Source of the DNA: Akebia trifoliata
Taxonomy: Eukaryota; Streptophyta; Magnoliopsida; Ranunculales; Lardizabalaceae
Assembly (NCBI GenBank): GCA_017979445.1
Contig: CM030708.1
Location: 29,173,613 to 29,237,612 of the forward strand
Reading direction: 5' to 3'
Length of the DNA: 64,000 nucleotides
Within the stretch, counting starts at the first letter, position 1; the number at the start of each line of letters is the position of its first letter. Under the pieces are notes generated by a model. The model worked only from the letters and a program-made list of their open reading frames with translations. It did not search any database and had not been told where the DNA came from. Positions 10,713 to 21,839 of this stretch are shown here, piece after piece. The translations under genes and the position numbers were made by a program.

Positions 10713-10895
10713 CTTGTTAAGGTGTGCCCTTAGGGCACACATTAAAGTGCAATAAATACACTTTGGAAATTGGAATTTGAGGGTATTTTGATAATAAAAA
10801 AATAAAAACTTAAGGGCATTTTTGGTACAAATTTCTAATTTTCAAAGTGTATTTATTGTACTTTAACGTGTGCCCTTAGGGCACAAGTTAACAAG
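10713..10895. mobile_element. MITE family C, well preserved
   Basis: Left CTTGTTAAGGTGTGCCCTTA and right TGCCCTTAGGGCACAAGTTA-ACAAG are inverted. The stem extends through AATAAATACACTTTG and CAAAGTGTATTTATT. The element is 183 bp with a poly-A/T-rich centre and little decay, so it looks younger than its neighbours. Confidence 0.8.
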
Positions 10896-12539
10896 ACCCT
10901 TAAATGAATGCTGCTTTGTGGATGTATCTGGTTGAAAAACAATAAAAATAAAAGACCATACCTTTAAAAAACTCCAACATAACTAAGACAAACTTCCGTC
11001 AAGAAACACTATTGACATTGAATTTGAACATTCTCAGAGGAGGTCTATTCCATCTTATAGGCATATATCGAAGAGTTTTACACAATAGAAATGTTCCTTT
11101 TGTAAAAAAGTAATACACATAGGGGATATAAAGAAGATATTACTATTTAGAATTAGAAATTTTGTATTTTAAGTATCTCGTGTCATTATTTGCCCAAATG
11201 TTATTATTTCCATTGAGATGATACCGGTCAACAAGGAGGTATTGTAACTCAAGCCATGCGTTCACGCTGGTTGAATCGATTTCCTAAGCTATTTATATTT
11301 CTCACTTTTGGTGAAAGATTGTAATATGTAACTGCGAGTTTTCTCTTAATAATGGAATTGATGTAATTCATAGACATATCTCAATCTTGAGGGAACCACA
11401 TGAAATCTTTGTGTTTCTTTATGTGATTGCATTTTGTTTTTGTTTGTTTCGATTACACCTGCTTTTTCTTTACTGGTGGTGTTTTTTATTATTATTTTAT
11501 CCTAATCATTAAATGAGATCTCGATATAGGGGTTATGCTAGCATCCAAGCCAAGTGCAAGGAGGATTTTTAAAGTGAAGGAGTGCAATTAGTATTAGGTA
11601 ATCTGCAACTAGTCGACCCATACTTAAAAATCACAAATGATCATGAAAAATTAAGACCAACTTGTTGCAATTTACTGTACCCTCCATAATTAAAAGAAAA
11701 AAAAACCCATGTACTACAAAAAACAGTTGCACTCTTTTCTTTTTCTTCTTCTTTAGAAGTTCAAATAAATTTCATTTTATTGTATACTAAAGGTGACATG
11801 TGCAAATGTGCATGTCTCTGAATGGTTTATTTGTAATTTAAAATATTAATTAAAGGGTGATTTTGAAGATTAGAATATGTTTTTAATTTTAAAAATTAAC
11901 CAACGCGATTTAGGGAGGTGGGATTGCAATTTTCTTGATTTTGACCAAAATGACTATGATTATTTTAAGTTTAAATGTTGAAGTTGGGGCATTTTCAGAA
12001 TCCAAATTTTAGTGTCAAACCACTTCTACTCCACCCTCTCTCATTATAAAAGTAGAGATTCTTTGAAAGTTGCATCCTCCATCCTTGAGATGGGTGCATC
12101 AAAATGGAGAAACTACGAGTAGGGATTACAAAAATAAATAAATAAATAAAACGTAAGGTTGGGGGTGCAACCAACAACTTGTGATCTATTTAAAAAAGAA
12201 TAAATATATCTAAACCATTCGATTTCATGTTTTCATGGTTGAGATCATGCATTTTCTTATAAGTCATTCTCCATGAGTCATCGGAACCCGATCATAAACA
12301 AAGGGTTAGGATCAGTTGACTCATGAAGAACAACCCATGGAAAAAAACACATGATCCCAAATGTGCGAACATAAAAAATCTAGAAGTTGAGATTTATCCT
12401 CAAAATAAGTATCCTAAAGATTTGTGTTTGTTGATACATATAAATCCCAATCATTGGATTTCATGTTTTTACAATTGAGATCTTGTAATTTCTCATGAGT
12501 CATTGAACCCGACCCATAAATAAAATCACATTTCAAGTA
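10896..12539. other. Non-genic DNA with second copy of the 8.1-9.0 kb segment
   Basis: From about 11555 this repeats the sequence of 8075 onward. The earlier part (10896-11550) holds nothing recognised. No reading frame resembles a known protein before 12540. Confidence 0.5.
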
Positions 12540-12750
12540 CTACAACACCTTAAACCCACCCCAACCCATTCTCTGCTCTTCAAACCCTACAAATTCAATC
12601 CCACCATTGTATGTTTCAACCACTTTGGGGATTATTTCATGTTACTTTGTAATGTACTTAGCCAAGAATTCCTTCTCAGCAATATCAATATTGAAGTCAC
12701 CTTCAAGTTCCTCCTTATCATCCCCTTGGAATTCAAACCGCATACCTCAG
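12540..12750 (-). pseudogene. mTERF C-terminal stub
   Basis: On the minus strand this matches the last about 70 codons of the copy at 8706-9925 (IRRKLKVTSV through KYHEIIPEVVEAYKGGIEF to MGWGGFKVL), with small indels that break the frame. All upstream mTERF sequence is missing: homology stops abruptly near 12750. It is the end of the segmental duplicate of 8075-8960. Confidence 0.75.
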
Positions 12751-13549
12751 GGTTAGCGGAGATGATAAGGGCGACTGGGTTTGTTCCCGAGGTCACACTT
12801 TTGAGTCTCTATATGCCCCTTCACGTAATGTGGTATATTTAACTACTGTCATGTGCAGGTGGATGGTACGTGCGGCCGGCCAAAAAAAGATCTATATAGA
12901 TAAAACTTTTAGTATTTTGTTTTCCCTCTATATTTGTAGTTGGAAGGTAACATTTTTTTAAATTTTGTATGATTTTAATTTTTTTTTGGAATTTCTTTGA
13001 ATATTGATAATTTGAAAATAAGGCATGTGTCCAGATTAGATTGATTTTGGATTAAAGATGAAATGGAACAGATTGGATTCGATTCAAATATTCATTAATC
13101 CGATTGGATCATGTACATGTTTAAAATATTTCGGATCGATGTTGGAGTGGTATTGATTTGGTACTAAACCGATCCGTTACCAACCCTAGACAAGACGAGA
13201 CGTCAAAAGGGGTTTTAAAACCATGAGACACGAGAATTTATAAATTAGTTTGAATGACTAAAATATCCACCTTCAAAACTCTAATAACTTTTGAACCAAA
13301 CACCAACAAAGATTCTATGGCGAGTCATCTCGATCTCTGAGGTGGTCAAACAAGACAGCCAATGTTAGTCGCCTGTAATATTGACTCATCCGAGATGACG
13401 TGCTGAAATCTTGGTCAAGTCCATCAATTTTAATGATTATTTCTCATATAAAATATTCAATTTTAATAATTTAACTATTTTTAATCTCATAAAATAATCG
13501 AAAATCCATTTATTCTATTTTGCATTATCACATCGAGGGAGAAAATACG
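12751..13549. other. Boundary region where mTERF orientation switches
   Basis: No gene recognised. Contains a family E-like right end near 13190-13225 (GAGACGTCAAAAGG then TTTTAAAACCATGAG). It separates leftward-reading mTERF copies from rightward ones. Confidence 0.45.
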
Positions 13550-13870
13550 AAGCGAGGTTGAAATTTTTATGGAGAAAATGATATGAAATCAATGTATATC
13601 TCTCTCTGCATCCAAATGTTCATCGGCTTAGTTCGGAGAAGAGGATTGGTCCAAGGAGTATGGTGTTGGAGATTCTAAATTCCAAGGTGGTGATAAGGAA
13701 GAAGTTGAACGTGCCTTCACTATTGATCATGGTGGAGAAGGATTTCCCTATTGGATAAGTTTGTTATAAAGTACTATGAAACAATCCCTGAAGTGGTGAA
13801 GCATACAAAGGTTGGATTGAATTTGCTAGACTCTGATAGTGGAGAATGGGATTGGGACCCAAGTGGCATA
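13550..13870 (+). pseudogene. mTERF C-terminal fragment
   Basis: Reads, across several frames, as FMEKM, then RIGPRSMVLEILNSKVVIRK, KLNVPSLLIMVEKDF and a broken KYYETIPEV-KAYKGWIEFA. These correspond to the last about 110 residues of intact copies. Frameshifts occur near 13753 and 13800. Nothing N-terminal is attached. Confidence 0.75.
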
Positions 13871-15129
13871 TAAAGATGAAGTGAAATTTATTTATTTTGT
13901 ATGGAATCTCAAATAAAACTGTCCTCATAGAAGACCTCTCCAACTCCTCTTGCTATTTAGTCAAAAATAATAATAATAATAATAATAAAAGAAACTTTAA
14001 TCTTTTAGATCATCACATTGAGCTTTTTTTTTTTTTTTTCAAGATCTTGTTTGGATATAAAGTAGAAAATAATTATAAGAGAAAGTAGTTTTCAGAGAGC
14101 AACAAATAATTTTTCATACTTGTTAAAAAATTTAGAATTTTACTTTTAAAAATTCATTTTTATATGGATGTTTATACTTATTTTTGAGTGATTTAGATAT
14201 CCCCTGTGTTTTCAAACTAATGGCGCCTTTACAAAGGTTATGTACGAGAAACTAACATAAACTTACCTAAAAACCCTTCCTTCAACCTTTAGCTAAAACC
14301 CCTTGAATTTTCTCCTGTGAAATAGGTCATCTTCAAGGTGGGTAAATAATTTTTAACCTATGATACAATTTTCAATCTATTGTATTCATAGTCTTTTTAA
14401 AAAGGCCTATGGTTTTACTACTCAAAACCTTTGATTTTTTTACGCCCTCCTCTGACCTACGTCTCATCACAGAATCGTAGATTATTTGCATTAGGATATG
14501 TAGAACCATAAATCTTTTTCTTGTGTATCATGAGGCAAATGACTTATAGCTCTGTGATATCACGGCTCTTCCAAAAATCTTGTCTTTTTCCTGAGATTTA
14601 ATGTGGAAGAAAATAAAATCTTGAGAGTGAGGATTAGTTCACCCTAAAATCTATCATTGTAAACTACTTTTACATTCAACCTCATATTCAATGTCATGTA
14701 GAAAGCCTTGATTTTTCTACCCAAACATATCTTCTACTTCTCCTACGATTATGGCTTGTTCTTGAGATTTGAAGGTAGAAAAAAGATACAACTGTTTGAT
14801 TGGTGAGAAGGGATACCGGTTTTATGAGAAAATCAATGGATTTTTTCAGATGAAAGTGAGGGTATTTAGGAAATTTGGCTAAGTCTCCATAAGACGACCT
14901 AAGTCAAGAGGCAATTTCATCAGTTTTGGAAACACATGGGGATCTCGTTAAATGTGGGAAAAGCCAAAACACCAACAAAAACCCTATTTTTTTTTTTTTT
15001 TGGAAGGTAATATGCGATTCAAGTTGAACGTCTGAAACCACTTGCGAATCTCAAATTCCTCCAAATTCGTAAGTTTTATTCAAATTTCGTAGCTTTTTTT
15101 TTTTTTTTTTTTAATTATTAATAAAAGAA
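13871..15129. other. Intergenic, no gene seen
   Basis: Includes an (AAT)n microsatellite at 13967-13989 and, near 14460-14560, a worn inverted-arm sequence related to MITE family B (CATCACAGAATCGTAGAT). The last 70 bases are the poly-T-rich leader of the following mTERF copy, with the motif AAATTCGTAAGTT at 15063-15075. Confidence 0.45.
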
Positions 15130-16323
15130 ATGTTACGCATTTTCCACAGAAACCTTCAACACAACATCAGAAGTAGAGAACAAATAACAATACATGTTAA
15201 TAATGTCTGTGTTGTAGTTCTTCTTCGTTGTCAAAACCCACATCTCAAATCCATCTCAAACATCTCTAAATCCAAAAACCCATCATCAATCACAGTAGAT
15301 TACCTCATAAACTCATGTGGGTTTCCTCCAAAAACAGCTCTCTCTGCATCCAAGAAGATCCATTTGTCTTCCACAGAGAAAGCGGACTTAGTCCTCACGT
15401 TCTTCCAAGATCACGGATTCACCAAAACCCAGATCACACAACTCATTTCCAAGCGCCCATCGTTACTCTTGTTAGATCCCGACAAGAACTATAGACACAA
15501 AATCGAATTTTTTTATAATCTAGGCTTTTCAGGCCCAAACCTTGTCAAACTCCTAGATTATGATCCAGCACTCTTAACCAGGAGTTTGCAGAACCAAATA
15601 ATCCCTACTTTCAATTTCCTTAAGAACCTCATTGGTAGTAATGACAACATTCTTGCCTCCTTCAAGCGAACACTTTGGGGTTTCCACAAATTAGAGGTAC
15701 TCGCGCCCAATATCTCGATATTGTGAGATCAAGGTGTTTCAGAATGTACAATTTCAAAATTGTTGGTGGCCCAGCCTACGACACTGATGCATAAAACCGA
15801 TCGGTTTAAAGAAATGGTTGAGGTTGTTAAGAAATTGGGCTTTGATTCGTCAAGTCCAATGTTTGTTCGTGGTCTTCAAGTGCTGATTGGAATGAGTAAA
15901 TCAAGTTGGGAAGATAAATTTGAGGTATATCGGGGTTTTGGTTTGTCTGAGGATGAGATTCTTTCAGCGTTCAAGAGGCAACCATTGTGCATGATCATAT
16001 CAAAGGAGAAGATACGCAGAGTGGTTGAATTTTTCATGGAAAAACTGAAATGGAAACCAGTGGATATCTCTTTGCGCCCAAATGTTCTTACACGTAGTTT
16101 TGAGAAGAGTATTGTACCGAGGTGTACGGTTTTGGAGATTCTGAATTCAAAGGGAATGATAGAGAGGAAATTGATGGTCACTACGATGTTGAACATCACT
16201 GAGAAGGAATTCTTGGATAAATTTGTTATCAAGTACCATGAAACAATTCCTGAAGTGTTGAAAGCATACGAAGGAGAAATTGAATTTATAGCGACTGTAG
16301 AGCGAAGATTAGGGTGGGGTTAA
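15130..16323 (+). pseudogene. mTERF gene with one nonsense codon
   Basis: A full-length mTERF frame of 398 codons interrupted only by TGA at 15724-15726. Paralogues have an Arg codon (CGA or AGA) or Lys here, in the motif IL-R-DQGV. The frame then continues without another break to the stop after RRLGWG. The N-terminal part (MLRIFHRNLQHNIRSREQ, VDYLINSCGFPPKTAL) and C-terminal part (SLRPNVLTRSFEKSIVPRC, KYHETIPEVLKAYEG) are well preserved. One codon is missing in the HKLEVLAPN segment, in frame. As written it would give a 198-residue protein with roughly half the repeats. Likely a recent pseudogene, though a functional truncated protein cannot be excluded. Confidence 0.88.
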
Positions 16324-16418
16324 GGTGTTCTTAAGAGGTGAAGCGGAAATTTTGATTTTTTTATTATTAATGTATTAGCATGTAACATTTTAAGAGAGAA
16401 CATCTAGTACTAATCACT

Positions 16419-16996
16419 TTGTTACGAAAAAAAATTCCTTTTTGCATGATTACAGTCGAACGCAAAACTCAAAAGAGGTTGCACTCATCACTGTTGGTAT
16501 CCCATTGTAAGATACTAATGCTGGTGAGCTCAATGTTTATTAATGCAATCAAGGTGCTGATCGCGGTGAGTAAATCAAGTTGGGAAAGGAAATCGGCGGT
16601 TTGTCGGAGCATTGGTTTGTCTGAGGATGAGATTCTTTCAATTTCAGGTGGCAACCATTGTGCATGATTACATAGAACGATAAGATACAAAAGAGGGATT
16701 GAATTTTTCATGGAGAAACTAAATGGAAACCGATGGATATCTCTTTGCATCCAAATGTTCTTCTGTTTAGTTTTGAGAAGAGGATTGTTCCGAGGTGTGC
16801 GGTTTTGGAGATTCTAAATTCCATGGGAGTGATAAGAAGGAAGTTGAAGGTGAGTTCATTATTGATCTTGGGAGAGAAGAAATTCTTTAATAAGTTTGTC
16901 TGGAAGTACCATGAAACAATCCCTGAAGTGAAATCATACAAAGGTGACGTTGAATTTTCAGGGTTTAGTAAGATGGGTGAGGTTAAACTGCTGTAG
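16419..16996 (+). pseudogene. Rearranged C-terminal mTERF pseudogene
   Basis: Recognisable mTERF blocks are MFINAIKVLIAVSKSSWERK, GLSEDEILS, and after frame changes ISLHPNVLLFSFEKRIVPRC through KYHETIPEVKSYKGDVEFSG to a stop at 16994-16996. The whole N-terminal half is absent. A short piece equivalent to CMIT-ERKTQKR appears at 16440-16480, ahead of its normal position, and again near 16660-16700, indicating a local rearrangement or partial duplication. It lies 100 bases behind the previous copy. Confidence 0.8.
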
Positions 16997-17345
16997 AAAG
17001 ATAAATGGAAATTTTATTTCTTTTTTTTCCTTTCATGTATATGATTATTTGTCATTTTTAGTTCCGACCAAGTAAACTAAATCATTAAGTACCAATTATA
17101 CTCTCTCACTTAAAAATTATCTTTGCACTCCATTCATATAATTGCACTCATAATTTTCTTCTTTTTCTTGTTCGTCCAAAGCTTAAGGTGGACTGCGATC
17201 CCTCATTTTTCTTCATTATCCCCTTAAAAGAAAAAAATTGCACTCCATAATCATCATTTTCTTCTATTAAATGTAGTTCGTATGTATAGAGAGAGATTCT
17301 TTCAATTGTTGACATCAAGACGAAGAGAGTAACAAATGATGAAGT

Positions 17346-17605
17346 GGGTTGATGGACGTCAGAAAGATTTCTCACTCTTGTGAGGTTTAACTAATAAGGT
17401 TAAGATAAAGATTTCGAAATTTTAGAAAAAAAATTAGTTGATTACTTTGTTAGGTTGCGTGGAAATACGCAACTTGTGATCTACAAGTAGATCCTCTTCG
17501 AGTATCCATCTATAAGAGCAAAAGGGGTTGGGGCTAAGGTGGCATAGAAAGGTGAAATTAATTTTTTTTAATGATCATTTGGAAGCAAATAAAGCTACTT
17601 CAAAA
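17346..17605. repeat. Duplicate of 19755-20035
   Basis: Both carry GTTGATGGA, CAGAAAGAT, CTCACTCTTGTGAGGT, CTTGTGATCTACAAGTA, GAGCAAA and AATGATCATTTGGAAGC in the same order. The first is longer by an insertion around 17425-17460. Each follows a decayed mTERF tail, so the duplicated unit includes 3-prime mTERF sequence plus this flank. Confidence 0.75.
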
Positions 17606-17685
17606 CCCACATCTCAAATCCATCTCAAACATGTCTGCATCCAAAACCTCACCATCATAGATTACCTCATAAACTCGTGTGGTTA
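17599..17685 (+). pseudogene. mTERF N-terminal fragment
   Basis: Encodes, with breaks, the conserved N-terminal segment (CAAAACCCACATCTCAAATC, then ATCCATCTCAAACATG) and the beginning of DYLINSCG. About 87 bases, no continuation on either side. Confidence 0.65.
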
Positions 17686-18160
17686 GTGATTATTTAATAG
17701 TGCAAGCTTTAATTATAAAAAGAGAATAATGAAAATATTACCTTTTAATATTAAGATAGAATTTTTTTATATTAAAATAAATGTTAATTTGTATTTTTAA
17801 CATTTTTGTGTACAATACAAGAAGTTAAATTGGATGGAAGTTTTAATCTTTTCTTGTATCATTCAAAAACTTTGGGTATTATTCGCGAATTATATTATGA
17901 AAATGGCCCAATTCATTTTGTCTATTTCGCGCAACATGTGTGTTTTAATCTTTAATTAATAGTTTATAAAATTGGGGTGTAATAAGTAATTTAGGGTGCT
18001 AATAGCATCTCTCTTACTTTGGAAAATTTTGAACATTTGGGAAAATTTAAAGCTACGGTTTTAGGGTTTGTCGCACAAGCTTGCGAGCGAAAATTTCAAT
18101 GCCCTTAAGAATCTCAGATTGTGTAAGTTCTATTCCGTTTCGTTAATCTTTTTTGTTTCA

Positions 18161-19375
18161 ATGTTTCGTATTTTTCATAGAAATCTACAACACCACATCA
18201 GAATTAGAGAACTAACAACAACACATCATGTTAATAATGTCTGTGGTGGTGTTGTTCTTCATCAATGTCAAAATCCACATCTCAAATCCATCTCAAACAT
18301 CTCTGAATCCAAAATCCCATCATCAATAACTGTAGATTACCTCATAAACTCATGTGGGTTTCCTCCAGAAAAAGCTCTCTCTGCATCAAAGAAGATCCAT
18401 TTGTCCTCCACAAAGAAACCAGATTCAGTCCTCAGTTTCTTCCAAAACCATGGACTCAATAAAACCCAGATCACAAAACTCGTCTCCAAAAACCCAAATC
18501 TACTCTTAACCGACCCTCACAAATCCTATGAACCCAAAATCAAATTTCTTCATGATTCTTTGGGTATCTTTTCGGGTCCTGATCTCGTCAAACTTCTCAC
18601 GTCTGATTCATCATTCTTAAGATGTAGCTTGAAAAACCAAATCATCCCTGCTTTCAGTTACCTTAAGAGCATCATTGGTAACAATGCCGACATCCTTACT
18701 GCCTTCAAGCGATCTACTTGGATCTTACAATGTAATTTAGAAAAAATATTAGAACCTAATATCATGATCTTGAGACATCATGGTGTGCCTGAATCAAACA
18801 TTTTGAAATTAGTGATAAACCAGCCTAGGTCACTGCTGCAGAAAACTGACCGTCTTAAAGAAATTGTTGAGGTGATTAAGAAAATGGGGTTCGATTCATC
18901 GAGTCTAATGTTTCTCCAAGCAGTTAGGACAATGACTGGGATGAGTAAATTGAGGTGGGAAAGGAAATTTGAAGTTTATCGAAGCTTGGGTTGGTCTGAG
19001 GGTGAGATTCTTTTAGCGTTCAAGAGGCAACCATTTTGTATGAGCATATCGGAGGAAAAGATACAGAGGGGGTTTGAATTTTTCATGGAGAAACTGCAAT
19101 GGAAACCATCAGATATCTCTCTGTACCCAATAGTTCTTATGTTTAGTTTGGAGAAGCGGATTATTCCAAGGTGCTCTGTGTTGGGGATTTTGTATTTGAA
19201 GGGGGTAATAAGGAGGAAGTTGAAGGTGGCTTCAATGTTTATGATGACCGAGAAGGAGTTCTTCGAAAAGTTTGTGATAAAGTACCATGAAACGATCCCT
19301 GAAGTAGCGAAAGCATACAAAGGTGGGGTTGAATTTGAAGGATTTGGAGAGGTGGGTAGAGTTGTGGAGTATTAG
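18161..19375 (+). CDS. mTERF-family organelle protein, intact copy 3
   Basis: An open frame of 404 residues from ATG at 18161 (MFRIFHRNLQHHIRIREL), the conserved start. The frame is open 31 codons further upstream, but only to a TTG, so I reject the longer form. The mTERF repeats begin at VDYLINSCGFPPEKAL and continue through HGLNKTQITKLVSKNPNLLL, SLKNQIIPAFSYLKSI, HGVPESNILKLVINQPRSLL and RWERKFEVYRSLGWSEGEIL to KYHETIPEVAKAYKGGVEF. The C-terminus (FGEVGRVVEY) differs from the ERRMGWG type of the leftward genes. With the copies at 23292 and 30749 it forms a rightward subgroup ending in GEV. It has the most divergent internal sequence of the intact copies, such as the segment near LGIFSGPDLVKLLTSDSSFL. 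Confidence 0.92.
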   Translation: MFRIFHRNLQHHIRIRELTTTHHVNNVCGGVVLHQCQNPHLKSISNISESKIPSSITVDYLINSCGFPPEKALSASKKIHLSSTKKPDSVLSFFQNHGLNKTQITKLVSKNPNLLLTDPHKSYEPKIKFLHDSLGIFSGPDLVKLLTSDSSFLRCSLKNQIIPAFSYLKSIIGNNADILTAFKRSTWILQCNLEKILEPNIMILRHHGVPESNILKLVINQPRSLLQKTDRLKEIVEVIKKMGFDSSSLMFLQAVRTMTGMSKLRWERKFEVYRSLGWSEGEILLAFKRQPFCMSISEEKIQRGFEFFMEKLQWKPSDISLYPIVLMFSLEKRIIPRCSVLGILYLKGVIRRKLKVASMFMMTEKEFFEKFVIKYHETIPEVAKAYKGGVEFEGFGEVGRVVEY

Positions 19376-19461
19376 AAAGGTGTGAAGGACATGTTTTTTT
19401 TTTATGAACCTTACTCTTAGCTGATCAGTACCAACAGACTCCACAAATCACTATAGTTCAT

Positions 19462-19760
19462 GCAATTCGAGTATTTTTCGGAGCTTGGGTTTCCATGAAG
19501 ATGAGATTTTTTCAATGTTCAAGAGGCATCCGTTGTGTTTGTTAATGTTGGAGAAGAAGATGAGGAGTGGGGTTGAATTTTTTGTGGAGAAATTGAAATT
19601 GAAACCAGCGGATATCTCACCATACCCAGGCCTTCTTGTGGATTGTTCCAAGGTGTTTGGTGTAGGAGATTAATAATTCGAAGGGATTGATAAGGAGAAT
19701 GTGTAAATTGATTCAGTTTTGAAATTGACTGAGAAGGAATTCTTTGGATAAGGGGGTTGA
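19462..19760 (+). pseudogene. mTERF C-terminal fragment
   Basis: Contains SLGFHEDEIFSMFKRHPLCL, KKMRSGVEFFVEKLKLKPAD and SPYPGLLVD, then loses frame. Traces of the final repeats (LTEKEFFG near 19725-19750) follow before the duplicated flank at 19755. Begins only about 85 bases after the intact gene ends. Confidence 0.75.
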
Positions 19761-20035
19761 TGGATATCAGAAAGATCTCTCACTCTTGTGAGGTCTAACT
19801 TGTAAGGTTAAGATAAGGGATTTCAACATGTTAAAAAAAGGATTACTTGTGATCTACAAGTATCCCCTTCAAGTATCCATCTATAAGAGCAAATTGGGTT
19901 GGGGCTATGGTGGCATACAAGGGTGAAGCAATTTTTTTTTAATGATCATTTGGAAGCTCAACTAAAAAGTGCCCTAAAAGAAGATCTCTTCCAACTCTTG
20001 CAATTCAGGTAAAAAAAATGCAAATAAAGCTACTT
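19755..20035. repeat. Second copy of the 17346-17605 flank
   Basis: See 17346-17605 for shared landmarks. It ends with GCAAATAAAGCTACTTCAA, which is also the last shared string at 17605. Confidence 0.75.
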
Positions 20036-21839
20036 CAATGTATAAGTTGGCACATCGAGCTTCCATTCTTCATTTCTTTCAGTTTTATGCTAATGATGAT
20101 TGAGAAAGAGTTGATTTCATTAAACAAGGCAGGTTGTAATATAGTTTTTTTGTTATCCTCTCTCTCTCTCTCTCTCTCTCTTTTCTTTTCAAATAAACAT
20201 GTAGAAATAGCACAAACATGATTTTTGGGTCATTACAAAACCTTTTTATCCTTTTAAAAAATTAACATATTATCTACAAAATTATCTACTTAATTATAAT
20301 TTGTTCTACTAAGATATAAGTTAATGATTTTTTTTTCTTTCAAAAATTAACATTTATCTTCTTTGCAAGTGATGAATTTTTAGAAGAGTTGACTCATTTT
20401 AAGCTCCAATATATAGTTTATTTGGAAAATTGTAAAGTCTTATACTATGTATTCATTCTAAAATGAGAGAAAGCTTTAATTTATTTAGCCAAAAAAAAAA
20501 AACACTTTAAATCATTTTAAAATAAGAAATTAAATGATAAAATAAATTGGATTTGGGACCTATGGGTACCCGTCGGATAGAACCTAATGGTTATAGTTCC
20601 TATTGGTTCGGTTTTATTTTAGACTTGATTGTAATTGGTTTCAATAAAAAGGGAACCGTAACCAAGGTTTTAGGTTTTGGTTCCATTAAATGGGTAGCCA
20701 TTGACACCCCTATTTATTTAGTAAGAAAAATTTTCTGATTGCATCACGTTTCAGCACCCAAAAACATGATCCAATGCCAAAGGGTTGTAAAGGATACAAT
20801 TCTAAGAGTTTTGAAAAAAATAAAAATAAAAGAAATTTATTTTTCATTGTTGTATTGAATTTTAAATTTTGGGAGCCATCCATTTTCAACACCTTGGAAG
20901 AAAGCTTGAAAGAATTTTTTTTATTTATTATTATTATTAATATGAGTTTTTCTAAGAAATCAAGAAGGCTGTTTTGTTGGATTACCAATGTGGTAATCCA
21001 TGTGGGTCTTACAACCCCAAAAAGATTTGAAATCTTTCTAAATTAGTATTGTTAGCCTGACTCTCTTGTTTAGCAATTCTAAATATGATGCAAATTCGAT
21101 ATTGAAAAGTTCAAGTTTTATTTGATATTGATTTGCAAAAATTCCAATAAAAGTTTTGGTCAAACATTCACTAAACAAGAAATATGTGGCATATGCTTTA
21201 TGCATGTTTTACGTGTCCCGCATAATAAATTCATAATCAAATAGTTTGGTATATGTTTAAAAGGAGACCTATATAATAATATAATTATCATAATCCAATG
21301 ATTTTCAAGTTATGAAGTTTTGAGGTATGTGAGATATGACTCTAGAATCTAATACATGGCATACATATAATATATTGTAAAATTCAAAAAATAATTAATT
21401 CATCTTCTACTTAGACAATTTGGCATACAGATAGGTGAATTTACTATGGGGGCACTTGCCCCCACAAGAATTTTCAAAGTATATGGACCGGTGAGCTATT
21501 GTGATAGATTTTAGCGGTTGATAAACAAATTTGCCACTATTGGCCCCAATTTTATTTTTTTTCCACTCTTAACTACTCACATTCCATTTTTTTTTTTTTC
21601 ACTCTTAATTTCCCCCACACAAAAATTTATACTCTAGGTTTTGCCTCCATATGGGCAAAATGCTAGCTCTGTCCCTACAAACAAATGATTTAATATAAAT
21701 TTAAAAATTCAATAAAAGATCTACAATATTTAGTAAAATTCTTAATCATATAATTCCTTAAAAAGATTTGAACAATTAGAAAGATTTAAACTTAAATAAA
21801 AAAATTACAACTTAGATCTCAACTTAATCATATAATTCC
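20036..21839. other. AT-rich intergenic DNA
   Basis: A (TC)n microsatellite lies at 20158-20181. Around 20550-20720 a GGTTTCAATAAAAAGGG and GGTTTTGGTTCC type low-complexity sequence resembles dispersed plant repeats but has no clear ends. Open frames here are short and share no recognisable domain. Confidence 0.45.

Noticed and set aside
18068..18160. Upstream extension of the mTERF frame by 31 codons
   Set aside because: It begins at TTG, not ATG, and paralogues show no conservation before the MFRIFHRN start at 18161.
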